Shown: in pieces, positions 16,916 to 26,700 of the stretch | How positions within the stretch are numbered: the first letter of the stretch is position 1 | Layout of the letters: every line of letters begins with the position of its first letter | From: JAAYDI01 sp052034005 | GTDB taxonomy: Bacteria > Planctomycetota > Planctomycetia > Pirellulales > Pirellulaceae | DNA: 64,000 nucleotides | Direction of reading: 5' to 3' | Assembly (NCBI GenBank): GCA_052034005.1 | Contig: JBPOJB010000008.1 | Span: forward strand, 59,892-123,891 | Translations under genes and position numbers: made by a program | The notes under the pieces: generated by a model | Databases searched by the model: none | Seen by the model: only the letters and a program-made list of their open reading frames with translations | Told to the model about the DNA's origin: nothing

Positions 16916-17821
16916 ATGGGCAACCCGGACGAACGAACGGAGGAGACGGCAGAGCGTTTGACCACGCCGCACATGCCCCAATTCCACCCGCCCTGGTTGG
17001 GCGCGACGCAGCTGAAATACGGTGCCGCGACCCACGTCGGCAATGTGCGGTCGCGTAACGAGGACCGCTACGCGATCACGCGCCGGACGCGGTCGTGCGA
17101 GGTCCTGGCCACGAACGTGCGGACCCAGGACTTGCAATCCCAGGACGACGAGGCTTACGTGCTGGTCGTTGCGGACGGAGTGGGTGGGGAGGTGTATGGC
17201 GATCAGGCGAGCGAGCTGGCGGTGCTGGCCGGGTGGGAGTGCACGAGCCGGGCGGCCAGCTGGCTCATGCGATTGGACGGCGTGGATCCACAGGAAATCC
17301 AGCAGCAGTTCCACGCGGTGGCCAGGTCGATCCAGCAGGCGTTTCTGGCGCGCTGTCGCGAGAGCCCGCATTTCGCCGGCATGGCGACCACCTGGACCTG
17401 CGCCTACCTGGTCGGTTGGGATGCGGTAATCGCCCACGTCGGTGATTCGCGCGCTTATCACTGCCAGCAGGGCCGCGCAGTCCAGATCACGCACGATCAC
17501 ACCCTGGCGGAAGACCTGCGCCGAAGCGGCATGCAGTTCGGCCGCCCGGACAAGCTGCGTAGCGTGCTGACGAAGGCGTTCGGGGGCGAATCGGAGGAGG
17601 TCGCGCCCGACGTCCACCAATGCCGGTTGCGCGAGGGCGACGGCGTGCTCTTGTGCAGCGATGGGCTGAGCAACATGGTGACCGACGACGAGATCGGACG
17701 CATCGTGGAGGACCGCACCGAGCCGCAAGAGGCATGCGATGCGTTGGTGGCCCTGGCGCTCGAGCGGGGCGCACCGGACAACGTGACTGTGGTGCTCGCC
17801 CGCGTGGAACTCAAGCGATGA
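16916..17821 (+). CDS. PP2C-type protein phosphatase
   Basis: 301-residue PPM/PP2C serine-threonine phosphatase, cytosolic (no signal or membrane segment). Metal-site motifs are in order: VRSRNEDRYAI, VVADGVGGEVYG, GMATTWTCAYL, VIAHVGDSRAYH, LCSDGLSNMV and the C-terminal APDNVTVVL. These supply the aspartates that bind Mn/Mg. The ATG at 16916 has GGGAG before it; a TTG 42 bases upstream is less likely. Its stop overlaps the start of malQ (ATGA), so both are made together. Its target is unknown; no kinase is next to it. Confidence 0.93.
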   Translation: MGNPDERTEETAERLTTPHMPQFHPPWLGATQLKYGAATHVGNVRSRNEDRYAITRRTRSCEVLATNVRTQDLQSQDDEAYVLVVADGVGGEVYGDQASELAVLAGWECTSRAASWLMRLDGVDPQEIQQQFHAVARSIQQAFLARCRESPHFAGMATTWTCAYLVGWDAVIAHVGDSRAYHCQQGRAVQITHDHTLAEDLRRSGMQFGRPDKLRSVLTKAFGGESEEVAPDVHQCRLREGDGVLLCSDGLSNMVTDDEIGRIVEDRTEPQEACDALVALALERGAPDNVTVVLARVELKR

Positions 17822-19410
17822 ACCGCCGGCGAGCTTTCGGCCAGGAACAGTCGGGCATGCAGAAGCTGGAAATCCCCGAACGGACGAGCGGAATCCTGCT
17901 CCACCCCACCTCGCTTCCCGGCCCGCACGGCATCGGCTCGCTGGGCCCAAGCAGCTATCGGTTCGTGGACTTCCTGGTCGCCGCTCAGCAGTCGCTCTGG
18001 CAGATCCTCCCCCTGTCACCGCCCGGGTTCGGCGATTCCCCGTACTCGGCATTCTGCTCGATGGCCGGCAATCCCCAGCTGATCAGCCTCAACCAACTGG
18101 TCCAGGCCGGCGACCTGAGCCCGGCCGATCTGCAGGGGGTGCCGGGCACGGATGAGAGCCAGGTCGATTTCGCGACGCTCGGGCCGTGGAAGGCGCAGCG
18201 GCTGGAGCAGGCGGCGCGCCGATTCCTGCAAACGGCCACCGGAGACCGCCGACGTCGGTTCGAGGAATTCCGCCATGGCCAGGCTTGTTGGTTGGATGAC
18301 TACGTGTTGTTCATGGCGATCAAGGAGGAATACGACCGGCGCGCGGCGGCCGAACAGCACTGGGACGCGAGCTGGAACCGGTACTGGGACAAGGAGATCG
18401 CGCAGCGTGAGCCGGCCGCGCTCCGGCACTGGACGCACCGGGTCGGCGACCGGCCGCTCTTGCACTGCGTGTGGCAGTACTATTTCTTTGAGCAGTGGCG
18501 GGCAGTGCGCCAATACGCGCGTGAGCGGGGCGTGTTGGTTGTGGGCGACATGCCGATCTTCGTGGCGCCGGACAGCTCGGACGTGTGGGTCAATCCACAG
18601 GCGTTCCTGCTGGACGAGCAGGGTCAAGAGGCGACTGTGGCAGGCGTGCCGCCGGACTACTTCAGCCCGACCGGACAGCGCTGGGGCAACCCGCTCTACA
18701 ACTGGGATGCGATGCGGGCGGACGGGTTCGCCTGGTGGGTCCGCCGGTTCCGTGCGCTGCTCGAGCTGGTCGATGTGGTGCGAATCGACCATTTCCGCGG
18801 TTTCGTCGCCTGCTGGGCAATCCCGGCGCACGAACAGACGGCGGTCCATGGACAATGGGTGCCCGTGCCGGGCAAGGAATTATTCCAGACGCTGGCCCGC
18901 CATTTCGGCCACCTGCCGTTTGTGGCCGAGGACCTGGGCGTGATCACGCCCGACGTAGAGGCCCTGCGCGACGAACTCGGCTTTCCCGGCATGAAGCTGT
19001 TACAGGTCGGGTTCGAGGACATCCAGCCGACCAACTCGCACTTGCCGGAGAACCACCCGCACAACTGCGTGGTCTACCCGGGCACGCATGACAACAACAC
19101 GGCTGCCGGCTGGTACTCCGCCTTGAGCCGCGCCAAGAAACAAGCCATCACCGACTACCTGGGCGCTGCACTGCACGACCCGGCCTGGGAGATGATGCGG
19201 ATCTGCATGGAGTCTCGAGCGCGGGCGGCCGTGATCCCGATGCAGGATGTGTTGCGGCTCGGGAGCGAAGCGCGCATGAACACACCCGCCACGACGTCCG
19301 GCAACTGGCGCTGGCGCATGAAGCCCGACGACTGCACACCGGAATTGGCCGAAGCGCTGGCGGCACTCACGGCCGACTGCCGCCGCAACAGCAGCGTCTC
19401 GAACCGCTGA
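17818..19410 (+). CDS. malQ: 4-alpha-glucanotransferase (amylomaltase, GH77)
   Basis: 530-residue GH77 disproportionating enzyme that moves alpha-1,4-glucan segments in maltodextrin or glycogen breakdown. Family motifs include HPTSLPGPHGIG, DSPYSAFCSMAGNPQLISL, the nucleophile region VVRIDHFRGF, the acid/base region VAEDLGVITPDV and YPGTHDNNTAAGWY. The ATG at 17818 overlaps the phosphatase stop and suggests translational coupling; an ATG at 17857 with AGGA upstream would shorten it to 517 residues. It is complete and typical in length. No other glycogen gene is adjacent. Confidence 0.94.
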   Translation: MNRRRAFGQEQSGMQKLEIPERTSGILLHPTSLPGPHGIGSLGPSSYRFVDFLVAAQQSLWQILPLSPPGFGDSPYSAFCSMAGNPQLISLNQLVQAGDLSPADLQGVPGTDESQVDFATLGPWKAQRLEQAARRFLQTATGDRRRRFEEFRHGQACWLDDYVLFMAIKEEYDRRAAAEQHWDASWNRYWDKEIAQREPAALRHWTHRVGDRPLLHCVWQYYFFEQWRAVRQYARERGVLVVGDMPIFVAPDSSDVWVNPQAFLLDEQGQEATVAGVPPDYFSPTGQRWGNPLYNWDAMRADGFAWWVRRFRALLELVDVVRIDHFRGFVACWAIPAHEQTAVHGQWVPVPGKELFQTLARHFGHLPFVAEDLGVITPDVEALRDELGFPGMKLLQVGFEDIQPTNSHLPENHPHNCVVYPGTHDNNTAAGWYSALSRAKKQAITDYLGAALHDPAWEMMRICMESRARAAVIPMQDVLRLGSEARMNTPATTSGNWRWRMKPDDCTPELAEALAALTADCRRNSSVSNR

Positions 19411-19770
19411 ACCCCATACCTTCCAGCGCGGCACGAACGGGGCTCGTACAAACGGGGCTTGTACAGCGGACTCACACTCGTCCTACTGCGCGTCCCCGGC
19501 CGGTGACCGACCGCGCCGGCCATGGTCCGCCGTCCCCCGAGTTCGGTCCAATCGGCAATCCAGCACGCCGGCCGGGCCGGGGCGGGCCCTGCAAGATTCC
19601 CGCGTCCTTGGCAACAACGCAGTCTAGGATGGGTATCGACGCGGGCCTGAGGCGCAAGCCCACCGGGGGCCGCTCAACCGGCAGACGGCTCGCCGCCCCC
19701 GGCGCTCTACGATAAAATTCGCCCATTCTGACTACTCGGCGCCTGAGGTGAACCTGGAGGCAACGGATCG
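19411..19770. other. intergenic region before the Bat operon
   Basis: 360 bases without a supported gene. A near-perfect tandem duplication of 15 bases (ACGGGGCTCGTACAA then ACGGGGCTTGTACAG) lies at 19436-19465. A TAAAAT at 19713-19718 could be a -10 box for moxR, but no -35 box is seen. Strong GGAGG stands before moxR at about 19756-19760. Confidence 0.45.
19436..19465 (+). repeat. 15-bp tandem duplication
   Basis: Two adjacent copies, ACGGGGCTCGTACAA and ACGGGGCTTGTACAG, differ at two positions. They follow the malQ stop by about 25 bases. GTAC is palindromic in each copy. No function can be assigned. Confidence 0.6.
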
Positions 19771-20757
19771 ATGGTCGTACAGCAGTTGGACGAGCAAATC
19801 GCGAAACACTCCCAGATCTGCAACCACCTGAAAGAGGAGGTCGGGCGACTCCTGGTGGGGCAGGATCACATGCTCTCGCGTTTACTGATCGGGCTTCTGA
19901 GCGGTGGTCACATCTTGCTCGAGGGCGTACCCGGTCTGGCCAAGACGCTGACGGTGCGGAGCCTGGCGACGGCGATCGACACGGGCTTTTCGCGGATCCA
20001 GTTCACACCGGACATGTTGCCATCGGACGTGATTGGGACGGAGGTATTCAATCCGCGCGAGTCGACGTACCACGTGCGGAAGGGGCCGATCTTCTCGAAT
20101 CTGGTGTTGGCCGACGAGATCAATCGGGCGCCGGCCAAGGTGCAGGCGGCGTTGTTGGAGGCGATGCAGGAGCGTCAGGGAACGATCGGCCTGGAGACTT
20201 TTCCGCTGACCGAGCCGTTCCTGGTGCTGGCGACTCAGAACCCGATCGAGCAGGAGGGTACCTATCCGTTGCCGGAGGCGCAGGTTGACCGCTTCATGTT
20301 GAAGGTGGTGGTGGGCTATCCGACGCGGGACGAGGAGCGTCGGATTGTGGACCGCATGGGCAGCGGCCAGGCGGTGCCGGCCATCCGGAAGGTCGCGAAG
20401 CCGGAGGACATCCTGGCGGCGCGTGCGACGGTCGACAAGGTGTGGATTGACGACAAGGTGCGCGACTACCTGGTCGACGTGGTCCGGGCGACGCGCGATC
20501 CGGCCGGGCACGGCGTCTCGGGTCTGGAGGGGATGATCGAGGTGGGTGCCAGCCCGCGGGCGTCGATCAATCTGATGAAGGCGGCCAAGGCGCACGCGTT
20601 TCTGCACGGCCGCGGGTACGTGACGCCGCACGACGTGAAGAGTGTTGCCCTGGAGGTGCTCCGTCATCGCGTCATTTTGACCTACGAGGCGGAGGCGGAG
20701 GGCAAGTCGAACGACGACATCATTCAGAAGGTCTTGGACAACGTCCCCGTGCCGTGA
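19771..20757 (+). CDS. moxR: MoxR-type AAA+ ATPase
   Basis: 328-residue cytosolic AAA+ ATPase that acts as a chaperone for vWA-domain proteins. Walker A is GVPGLAKT (about 53-60), Walker B is LVLADEINRAP, and ATQNPIEQEGTYPLPEAQ is the sensor-1 region typical of MoxR. The start has GGAGG upstream. It is first of seven closely spaced genes with a DUF58 protein, two vWA proteins and BatD/BatE homologues, the standard aerotolerance arrangement. Confidence 0.95.
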   Translation: MVVQQLDEQIAKHSQICNHLKEEVGRLLVGQDHMLSRLLIGLLSGGHILLEGVPGLAKTLTVRSLATAIDTGFSRIQFTPDMLPSDVIGTEVFNPRESTYHVRKGPIFSNLVLADEINRAPAKVQAALLEAMQERQGTIGLETFPLTEPFLVLATQNPIEQEGTYPLPEAQVDRFMLKVVVGYPTRDEERRIVDRMGSGQAVPAIRKVAKPEDILAARATVDKVWIDDKVRDYLVDVVRATRDPAGHGVSGLEGMIEVGASPRASINLMKAAKAHAFLHGRGYVTPHDVKSVALEVLRHRVILTYEAEAEGKSNDDIIQKVLDNVPVP

Positions 20758-20770
20758 GCACGGCGCCGCC

Positions 20771-21748
20771 ATGCTTGCCAAAGAAGTCATCCAGCGTGTG
20801 CGAGAGATCCAGGTGCGGACGGGCCGGCAGGTCGCCGACGTGCTGGCGGGCCAGTACGTCTCGGTGTTCAAAGGCCGGGGGATCGAGTTCGACGAAGTGC
20901 GTCCCTACGTGCCGGGTGACGAGATCCGCACGATCGACTGGAAGGTGACGGCGCGGCTCGGCCACCCGTATGTCAAGCGGTTTGTGGAGGAGCGGCAGTT
21001 GACCTTGATGCTGATGGCCGACATTTCCGCATCGCAGGATTTCGGGTCGGCCACGCGGTCCAAGCGGGAGGTGGCGGCCGAACTCTGCGCGCTGTTGGCC
21101 TTTTCCGCCACGTTCAATGACGACAAGGTCGGCTTGACGCTTTTCCATGGCGGGATCGAGCAGTACATACCGGCGCGGAAGGGCCAGAAACACGCCTTGC
21201 GCGTGGTGCGCGAGGTGTTGACGCACGACGCGCGCCTGCAGGCCGCCGGGGCGACGCCCGGCGGCACGGTGGGCCGCCGCGGCAGTTGGTTCCCGCTGAG
21301 GCGGCGCCGCCGGACGCGCGGGCCGGACGGACGCCACAGCACGAACATCGCCGGCGCCATGGAGTTCCTGATGTCGGTGTCCAAACGCCGCGCCGTCTGT
21401 TTCGTGGTCAGCGATTTCTTCGATCACGGTTACCTGCGGGCCATGAAGATGGCCAGCCGCAAGCACGATGTGATCGCGGTGTTGATCAGCGACCCGCATG
21501 AGCTTGAACTCCCCGATGTCGGACTGGTCAACCTGCTGGACCCGGAAACCGGCCAGACGATCCGCTGCGACACCGGCTCGCGCGCGGTCCGCGACTCGTT
21601 CCGCGCCGGGGCGCGCGCGCGGATCGAGCAGTTGGAGTACGGTTTCCGCGGCGCGCAGATCGACTTCATCCAGGTCAATTCGGCCGGGTCCGTGGTCGAT
21701 CCGTTAGCCCGCTTCTTCCGGATGCGCGAGAAGAGGAGGAGGCGATGA
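20771..21748 (+). CDS. DUF58 protein of the Bat operon
   Basis: 325-residue DUF58 protein. The signature FKGRGIEFDEVRPYVPGDE followed by IRTIDWKVTAR is exact, and LMLMADISASQDFGS is its degenerate vWA-like start. It lacks transmembrane segments and is likely cytosolic or membrane-associated, working with MoxR. A basic RRRRRTR-like stretch lies near the middle. It starts 13 bp after moxR and its stop overlaps the next start (ATGA at 21745). Biochemical function in the family is not established. Confidence 0.93.
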   Translation: MLAKEVIQRVREIQVRTGRQVADVLAGQYVSVFKGRGIEFDEVRPYVPGDEIRTIDWKVTARLGHPYVKRFVEERQLTLMLMADISASQDFGSATRSKREVAAELCALLAFSATFNDDKVGLTLFHGGIEQYIPARKGQKHALRVVREVLTHDARLQAAGATPGGTVGRRGSWFPLRRRRRTRGPDGRHSTNIAGAMEFLMSVSKRRAVCFVVSDFFDHGYLRAMKMASRKHDVIAVLISDPHELELPDVGLVNLLDPETGQTIRCDTGSRAVRDSFRAGARARIEQLEYGFRGAQIDFIQVNSAGSVVDPLARFFRMREKRRRR

Positions 21749-22761
21749 CGGCCTGGCTGCTGGTGGCCCTGCTCGGTGCGGCCGCGACCGATGCGCCGCG
21801 GACGAAGGAGTTGGGCCCCGTGAAGGTCACGACGACGCTGACGCCGACCGAGCCCACGATCGGAGACGAGATCGTGCTGGAGATCCGCGTCGAGGCGGAG
21901 CCGGGCGTCGAAGTGCTGATGCCCGAGTTCGGCGAAGCGCTCAGCCGATACTCGATTGTCAACTACGTGCCCTCCCAGCGCATTGACGACCAGGGCCGGT
22001 CGGTGCTGGTCCAGCGTTACACGCTGCAGCCCTACCTGTCGGGCGACCAGTTCATCCCTCCGATCCTGGTCGAGTTCATCGATCACCGGCCGGGCCAGAA
22101 GCCGGCCCCTGACGACTTCGACGCCTACGAGCTGTTGACCGACCGGATCGACTTCGTCGTCAAGTCGGTCCTGCCCGACGGGGCGGCGCGGGCGCTGGAG
22201 CCGCCGCTGGGCGAACTGGCGCTGGTGCCCGACCGCTCGCGCGCGCTGGCCCGCTGGGGCATCCTGGGCGCGGCCGGCGTGCTGGGCGTGTGCGCCGGTG
22301 TCTGGGTCTTCTGGCGGCGTCGGCGGCGGCGCGTCCGCCGGCGCAACGCGTACGAGGTCGCGCGGACACGACTCAACCGGCTGCTGGCGCGTCCTTGGCC
22401 GCACGAGGCGGCGGCGATCGAAGCGTTCTTCGTTACGATCTCGAGCATCGTGCGACGGTACTTGGAGGACCGGTTTGACCTGCGGGCACCGGAGCTGACG
22501 ACCGAGGAGTTCCTGGCGCTGGCCGGGTCGGGCGACAGCCTGTCGCGCGACCATCAGCTGCTGTTGCGCGATTTCCTGCGTCAGGCGGACCTGGTGAAGT
22601 TCGCCGGCGTGCAGGCGTCGGAGGAGGAGGTCCGGCGGTCGAGCGACCTGGCCGCCCGCTTCCTGGACGAGACGCGTGAGAACGCGCCGCTGATCGACGA
22701 CCCCGACGCCCCTTCCCGCGTGCCGCCGCCGGGCTCTCAGAAGGAGGCGGCCCATGTTTGA
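21745..22761 (+). CDS. BatD-like N-domain / DUF4381-like membrane protein
   Basis: 338-residue envelope protein. A short N-terminal signal is followed by a beta-rich domain (VKVTTTLTPTEPTIGDEIVL) like the first BatD domain. A membrane segment is near 173-190 (WGILGAAGVLGVCAGVWVFW), a strongly basic stop-transfer follows, and the cytosolic C-terminal part (YLEDRFDLRAPELTTEEFL) resembles DUF4381. It sits between the DUF58 and BatA genes with overlaps on both sides. Probably it presents a periplasmic sensor or adhesin domain linked to the Bat complex. Confidence 0.83.
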   Translation: MTAWLLVALLGAAATDAPRTKELGPVKVTTTLTPTEPTIGDEIVLEIRVEAEPGVEVLMPEFGEALSRYSIVNYVPSQRIDDQGRSVLVQRYTLQPYLSGDQFIPPILVEFIDHRPGQKPAPDDFDAYELLTDRIDFVVKSVLPDGAARALEPPLGELALVPDRSRALARWGILGAAGVLGVCAGVWVFWRRRRRRVRRRNAYEVARTRLNRLLARPWPHEAAAIEAFFVTISSIVRRYLEDRFDLRAPELTTEEFLALAGSGDSLSRDHQLLLRDFLRQADLVKFAGVQASEEEVRRSSDLAARFLDETRENAPLIDDPDAPSRVPPPGSQKEAAHV

Positions 22762-23782
22762 CTGGGAGTTGGCGAACCCCTGGTTCCTGGCGCTGGCGAC
22801 GCTCGCCCCGCTCGTGTACTGGCTGGCCACGCGGTCGGCGTCTCTGCTGGGCTATTCCTCGTTGACGCTCCTGGCGCACACCCGGCGTTCCTGGCGGCAG
22901 CGGTTGTCGCACCTCCCCGCCCTCCTGCTCGCGCTGGCGCTCCTCGCGCTGGTCGTGGCGCTGGCGCGGCCGCGCACGCCCCAGCGCGAAACGCGGGTCA
23001 CGGGCGAGGGCATCGCGATCATGATGGTCGTGGACCTGTCGTCCTCGATGGATGCCCGGGACATGGTCGCCGACGACCAGTCGATCAACCGGTTGGATGC
23101 CGTCAAGGAGGTCTTCCGCGATTTCGTGACGGGCACGGACCGGACGGCCGGGCGGGGGCGCGCCAACGACTTGATCGGAGTGGTGACGTTTGCCGGCTAC
23201 GCCGACAGCCTCTGTCCACTCACACTCGACCACGGCAACCTGTTGAACATGGTCAAGGACCTGGAGATCGTGCCGCGGCGGACGCAGGAGGACGGCACGG
23301 CGTTGGGAGACGGCCTGGGGTTGGCGGTGGAGCGGTTGCGGCGCAGCAAGGCGAAGTCGCGCGTGGCCATCCTGTTGACGGACGGCGTGTCGAACGCGGG
23401 CGTGATCGATCCGCTCAAGGCGGCGGAGTTGGCCAACCAGTGCGACATCAAGGTCTACTGCATCGGGGCGGGCACGCGCGGCGTGGCGCCGATGCCGGTC
23501 GATTTCTTCGGGACGACGACGCTGGTGGCGACCCCCGTGGAGATCGACGAGGCGACGCTCAAGCAGATCGCGGAGAAGACCGACGGGCGGTATTTCCGTG
23601 CCGTCGACAAGGACGCGCTGGCCACCATCTATCGCGAGATCGACACCCTGGAGCGCACGGAGGTGACGGAAGTGCGGTTCCTGCAGTACACCGAGCATTT
23701 CCCGCACTTCGTCGGCGCCGGGCTGGGCCTGTTGGGGTTGGCCATGCTGCTGGGCGGTTCCCTGTTCCGGAGGCTGCCATGA
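22754..23782 (+). CDS. batA: BatA-type vWA membrane protein
   Basis: 342-residue vWA protein. It has an N-terminal BatA domain with two membrane segments (near 7-25 and 54-72), a vWA domain with the complete MIDAS motif DLSSSMDARD, TDGVSNAG downstream, and a final membrane helix near 313-335. The vWA domain would face the cytosol or the periplasm between helices 2 and 3, as in other BatA. It overlaps the upstream gene by 8 bp and the next gene by 4 bp, so expression is tightly coupled. Confidence 0.93.
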   Translation: MFDWELANPWFLALATLAPLVYWLATRSASLLGYSSLTLLAHTRRSWRQRLSHLPALLLALALLALVVALARPRTPQRETRVTGEGIAIMMVVDLSSSMDARDMVADDQSINRLDAVKEVFRDFVTGTDRTAGRGRANDLIGVVTFAGYADSLCPLTLDHGNLLNMVKDLEIVPRRTQEDGTALGDGLGLAVERLRRSKAKSRVAILLTDGVSNAGVIDPLKAAELANQCDIKVYCIGAGTRGVAPMPVDFFGTTTLVATPVEIDEATLKQIAEKTDGRYFRAVDKDALATIYREIDTLERTEVTEVRFLQYTEHFPHFVGAGLGLLGLAMLLGGSLFRRLP

Positions 23783-26700
23783 ACGAGTTCCGCTTTGCCA
23801 ATCCATCGTGGATTCATGGGCTCTGGGCGGTGGCCCTGGTCGCCGGCGTGCTCGTGCTGCTGGAACTGCGGGGGCGCTCGGTCCTGGAACGGTTCGTCTC
23901 GCGACTCATGCAGCCGCGGCTCGTGCGGCGGACTTCGCTGCCACGGCGCCTGTCTGCGCTGGGTTGCGTCATCCTGGCGATGGTCGCCCTGGTCTTCGCG
24001 TTGATGCGCCCGCAGTGGGGCCTCCGCGCACAGCGTGTGGTGCGCGTCGACTCCCAGATCATGATCTGCCTCGACGTGAGCAAGTCGATGCTGGCCGAAG
24101 ATGTGGCGCCCAACCGCCTGGAGCGCGCCAAGATCGAACTCGATTCGCTGCTGGGCCTGATGAACGAGGGCCAGCAGGTGGGACTGATCGCGTTCGCCGG
24201 CAAAGCGACGGTCGTGTGTCCCATGACGACCGACTTCGGGTTCCTGCGGCTGGTTCTTAACGAAGTCGAACCTTCCAGCGTCGGCCTGGGCGGCACGCTG
24301 ATCGGCGACGCGATCCGGAAAGCCGTGGATGGGTTCCGCGAGTCGGGTGACATCCACCGCCTGATCATGCTGGTGACCGACGGCGAGGATCACGACTCCT
24401 ATCCGCTCGAGGCGGCCAAGGCGGCCAAGGAGAAGGGGGTGAAGATCGTCACGGTCGGGTTCGGCGATGAAGCGGGGAGCAAGATCGAAGTGGTCGATCC
24501 GCGGACCGGCGCCCGGTCGTTCGTCAAGGACCGGGAGGGGCGGGACGTGATCAGCCACCTGGACGGCGAGACGCTGCGTGAGATCGCGCTGCAGACCGAC
24601 GGCGCGTATATTCCGGCCGGGACGGGCGCGCTGGACCTGGAATCGATCTACCAGACGCACATCGCCGCCATGCTGCAGGGATCCACGGAGAGCCAGACGC
24701 AGGTGCTGCGGCAGGAGGCCTATCAGTGGCTGGTCCTCGGGGCGCTCGTGGTGTGGCTCATCGGGCTCGCCTTGGCCACACCCTGGAACCTGCGGTCGGG
24801 CGCACTGGGGACCGCAGCGTCGGTGGTGGCCAACGCGTCGCGGGCCGCAGCCTTGCTTGCGGGATGGGCCGTCGCCTCGGCCGCGTCGTCCGGGCAGGCC
24901 CAGGCTCCGGCGCCGAACCTGCCGACGGGCGCGTCGAGTCCGCCCGCCGCGACCGGCGCCCGACCCGCGGACGTGCCGCCGCCGGTCGACGCGGCCGAGG
25001 CGACTGCCGAGCAGATAGGCGACGCGCAGGCGGCGGGTGAAAAAGAGGACGGCCGCACCGCGGCGGCCGCCGAGGAAGACCTCGCGCCCCGCGCGGCGTA
25101 CAACCGGGCCTTGGCCCTCCTGACCAGCAATCCAGCGGAAGCCGAGCGATATCTCAACCGCGCGCGGCGCGATGCGGGCACGGACGGCGAACTGCGCTAC
25201 CGCGCGCTCTACAATCTCGGCTGGGTGGAAGTCGTGCGTGCCGATGCGCTGCTGAAAGACCAGCCGGCGCAGGCGCTCCAGCACCTCCAACAGGCGGCCA
25301 ACCGCTTCCGCGAAGCCCTCCGCGTGCGCCCCAACGGTGCCGAGCCGCGCCACAACTTGGAAATCGTCTCCCGCCGCATCCTGGAACTGGCGGACGCGCT
25401 CGCCCAGAAGGGCGCGCGCGACGTGGCCGGCCGGCTGGACGAACTGATCCAGGAGCTGCGTGCCCATCAGGCGGAACTGCAGACTGTGGTCCAACAAGCG
25501 GGCCCGGAAGTGGCCGAGGCGTCGGCCGAGACGTTTCGCCCCGAGTTCCGGAAGCTGGGCGTCAACCAACGGGAGGTGATCGCGGAGATCCAGCGCTTCA
25601 GCGAGCAGGTGCGGCGCGAACTGGACGCCCTGAACCAGAAGCCGGACGATCAGAAGTCGCCGCAAGACGGCCTGAAAGCGGGCCAATACGGCAACATGCT
25701 GCAATTCCTGGATGACGCGCTCCAACGGCTCGGTCAAAGCCGCAGCCTCACCCGGCGGCTGCAGGGCGATCGCGCCTTCCGACGCTGGTCCGCCGGACTG
25801 GCGGATGCCAAGCGGGCGCGCGACCAGTTGCGCGATCCCGTCGAACTGCTGAGCCAGATCCTCAGCGATGCATACGAACTGCTCAACCTGACCGGCCAGC
25901 TGGCGGAGCACGGCTCGACGCCGTCGCCCGACCAGCCGTCGCAGCCGGCGCCCGCGTGGCTGACACGCGAGTACATCCAGGAAGTCCAGGCGTCGACGTT
26001 GGATCGGACCCGGGAACTCGAACAAGTGCTCACCGCCGCCGCGCCCCGGAAGAAGACGTTCGGCCCGGAACTCACACCCAGCCCGGACTCGGGGCCGCCA
26101 ACGCCGGACATGGACCCGCGCACGCAGCAATTGATCGACAACATCCCGCATGCGCTGCCGCTGATCAACCAGGCGGTCGCAGCCTACGAGGCATCCGCAC
26201 GCGAACTGGCAACCGGCACGCTCCAGGCAGCCCAAGTCAAGCAGGCGGAAGCCATGGCAGCGCTTGCCGATGCGGCCGAATGGTTCTTCGACATCCGGCG
26301 GATGATCGAGGCGATGTATGCCGACCAGCAGTCGGCCGCGCAGATGATCGACGCCGCACAGCCCGACCTGGACCGGCTGCGAGACGCCTTTGGGCCGGCC
26401 GCGGGGCCGGAGCTCGGCCCGCAGGACATCCCGCGCCTTCTGCATCGCATCGCGACGGCCGTCGCCCCCCTCCAGGAGAAGAACCGCGACCGCGTGCCGC
26501 GCCTGGATCAGATGCTCGACTCCGAAATCGCCCAGCTCCAGAAATCCGCGCCGCCCTCACCCGATACGCCCGCCGCCGCGCCGGCCGGGCCGAGCGAGCA
26601 GCAGGAGCAGCAGCAGCAGCAGCAAGCTCAACTCCAACGATTCGAACAGGCCAAGGTACTGCTTGGCAGCGTCTCATCCGCGTTGGACCGCGCCATACCG

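Noticed and set aside
23629..26445. 938-codon open frame on the minus strand, opposite the Bat genes
   Set aside because: GC-rich third positions create long antisense frames. The plus strand has a clear BatB-BatC protein, and the antisense translation shows no family motif and a composition heavy in Arg, Gly and His.
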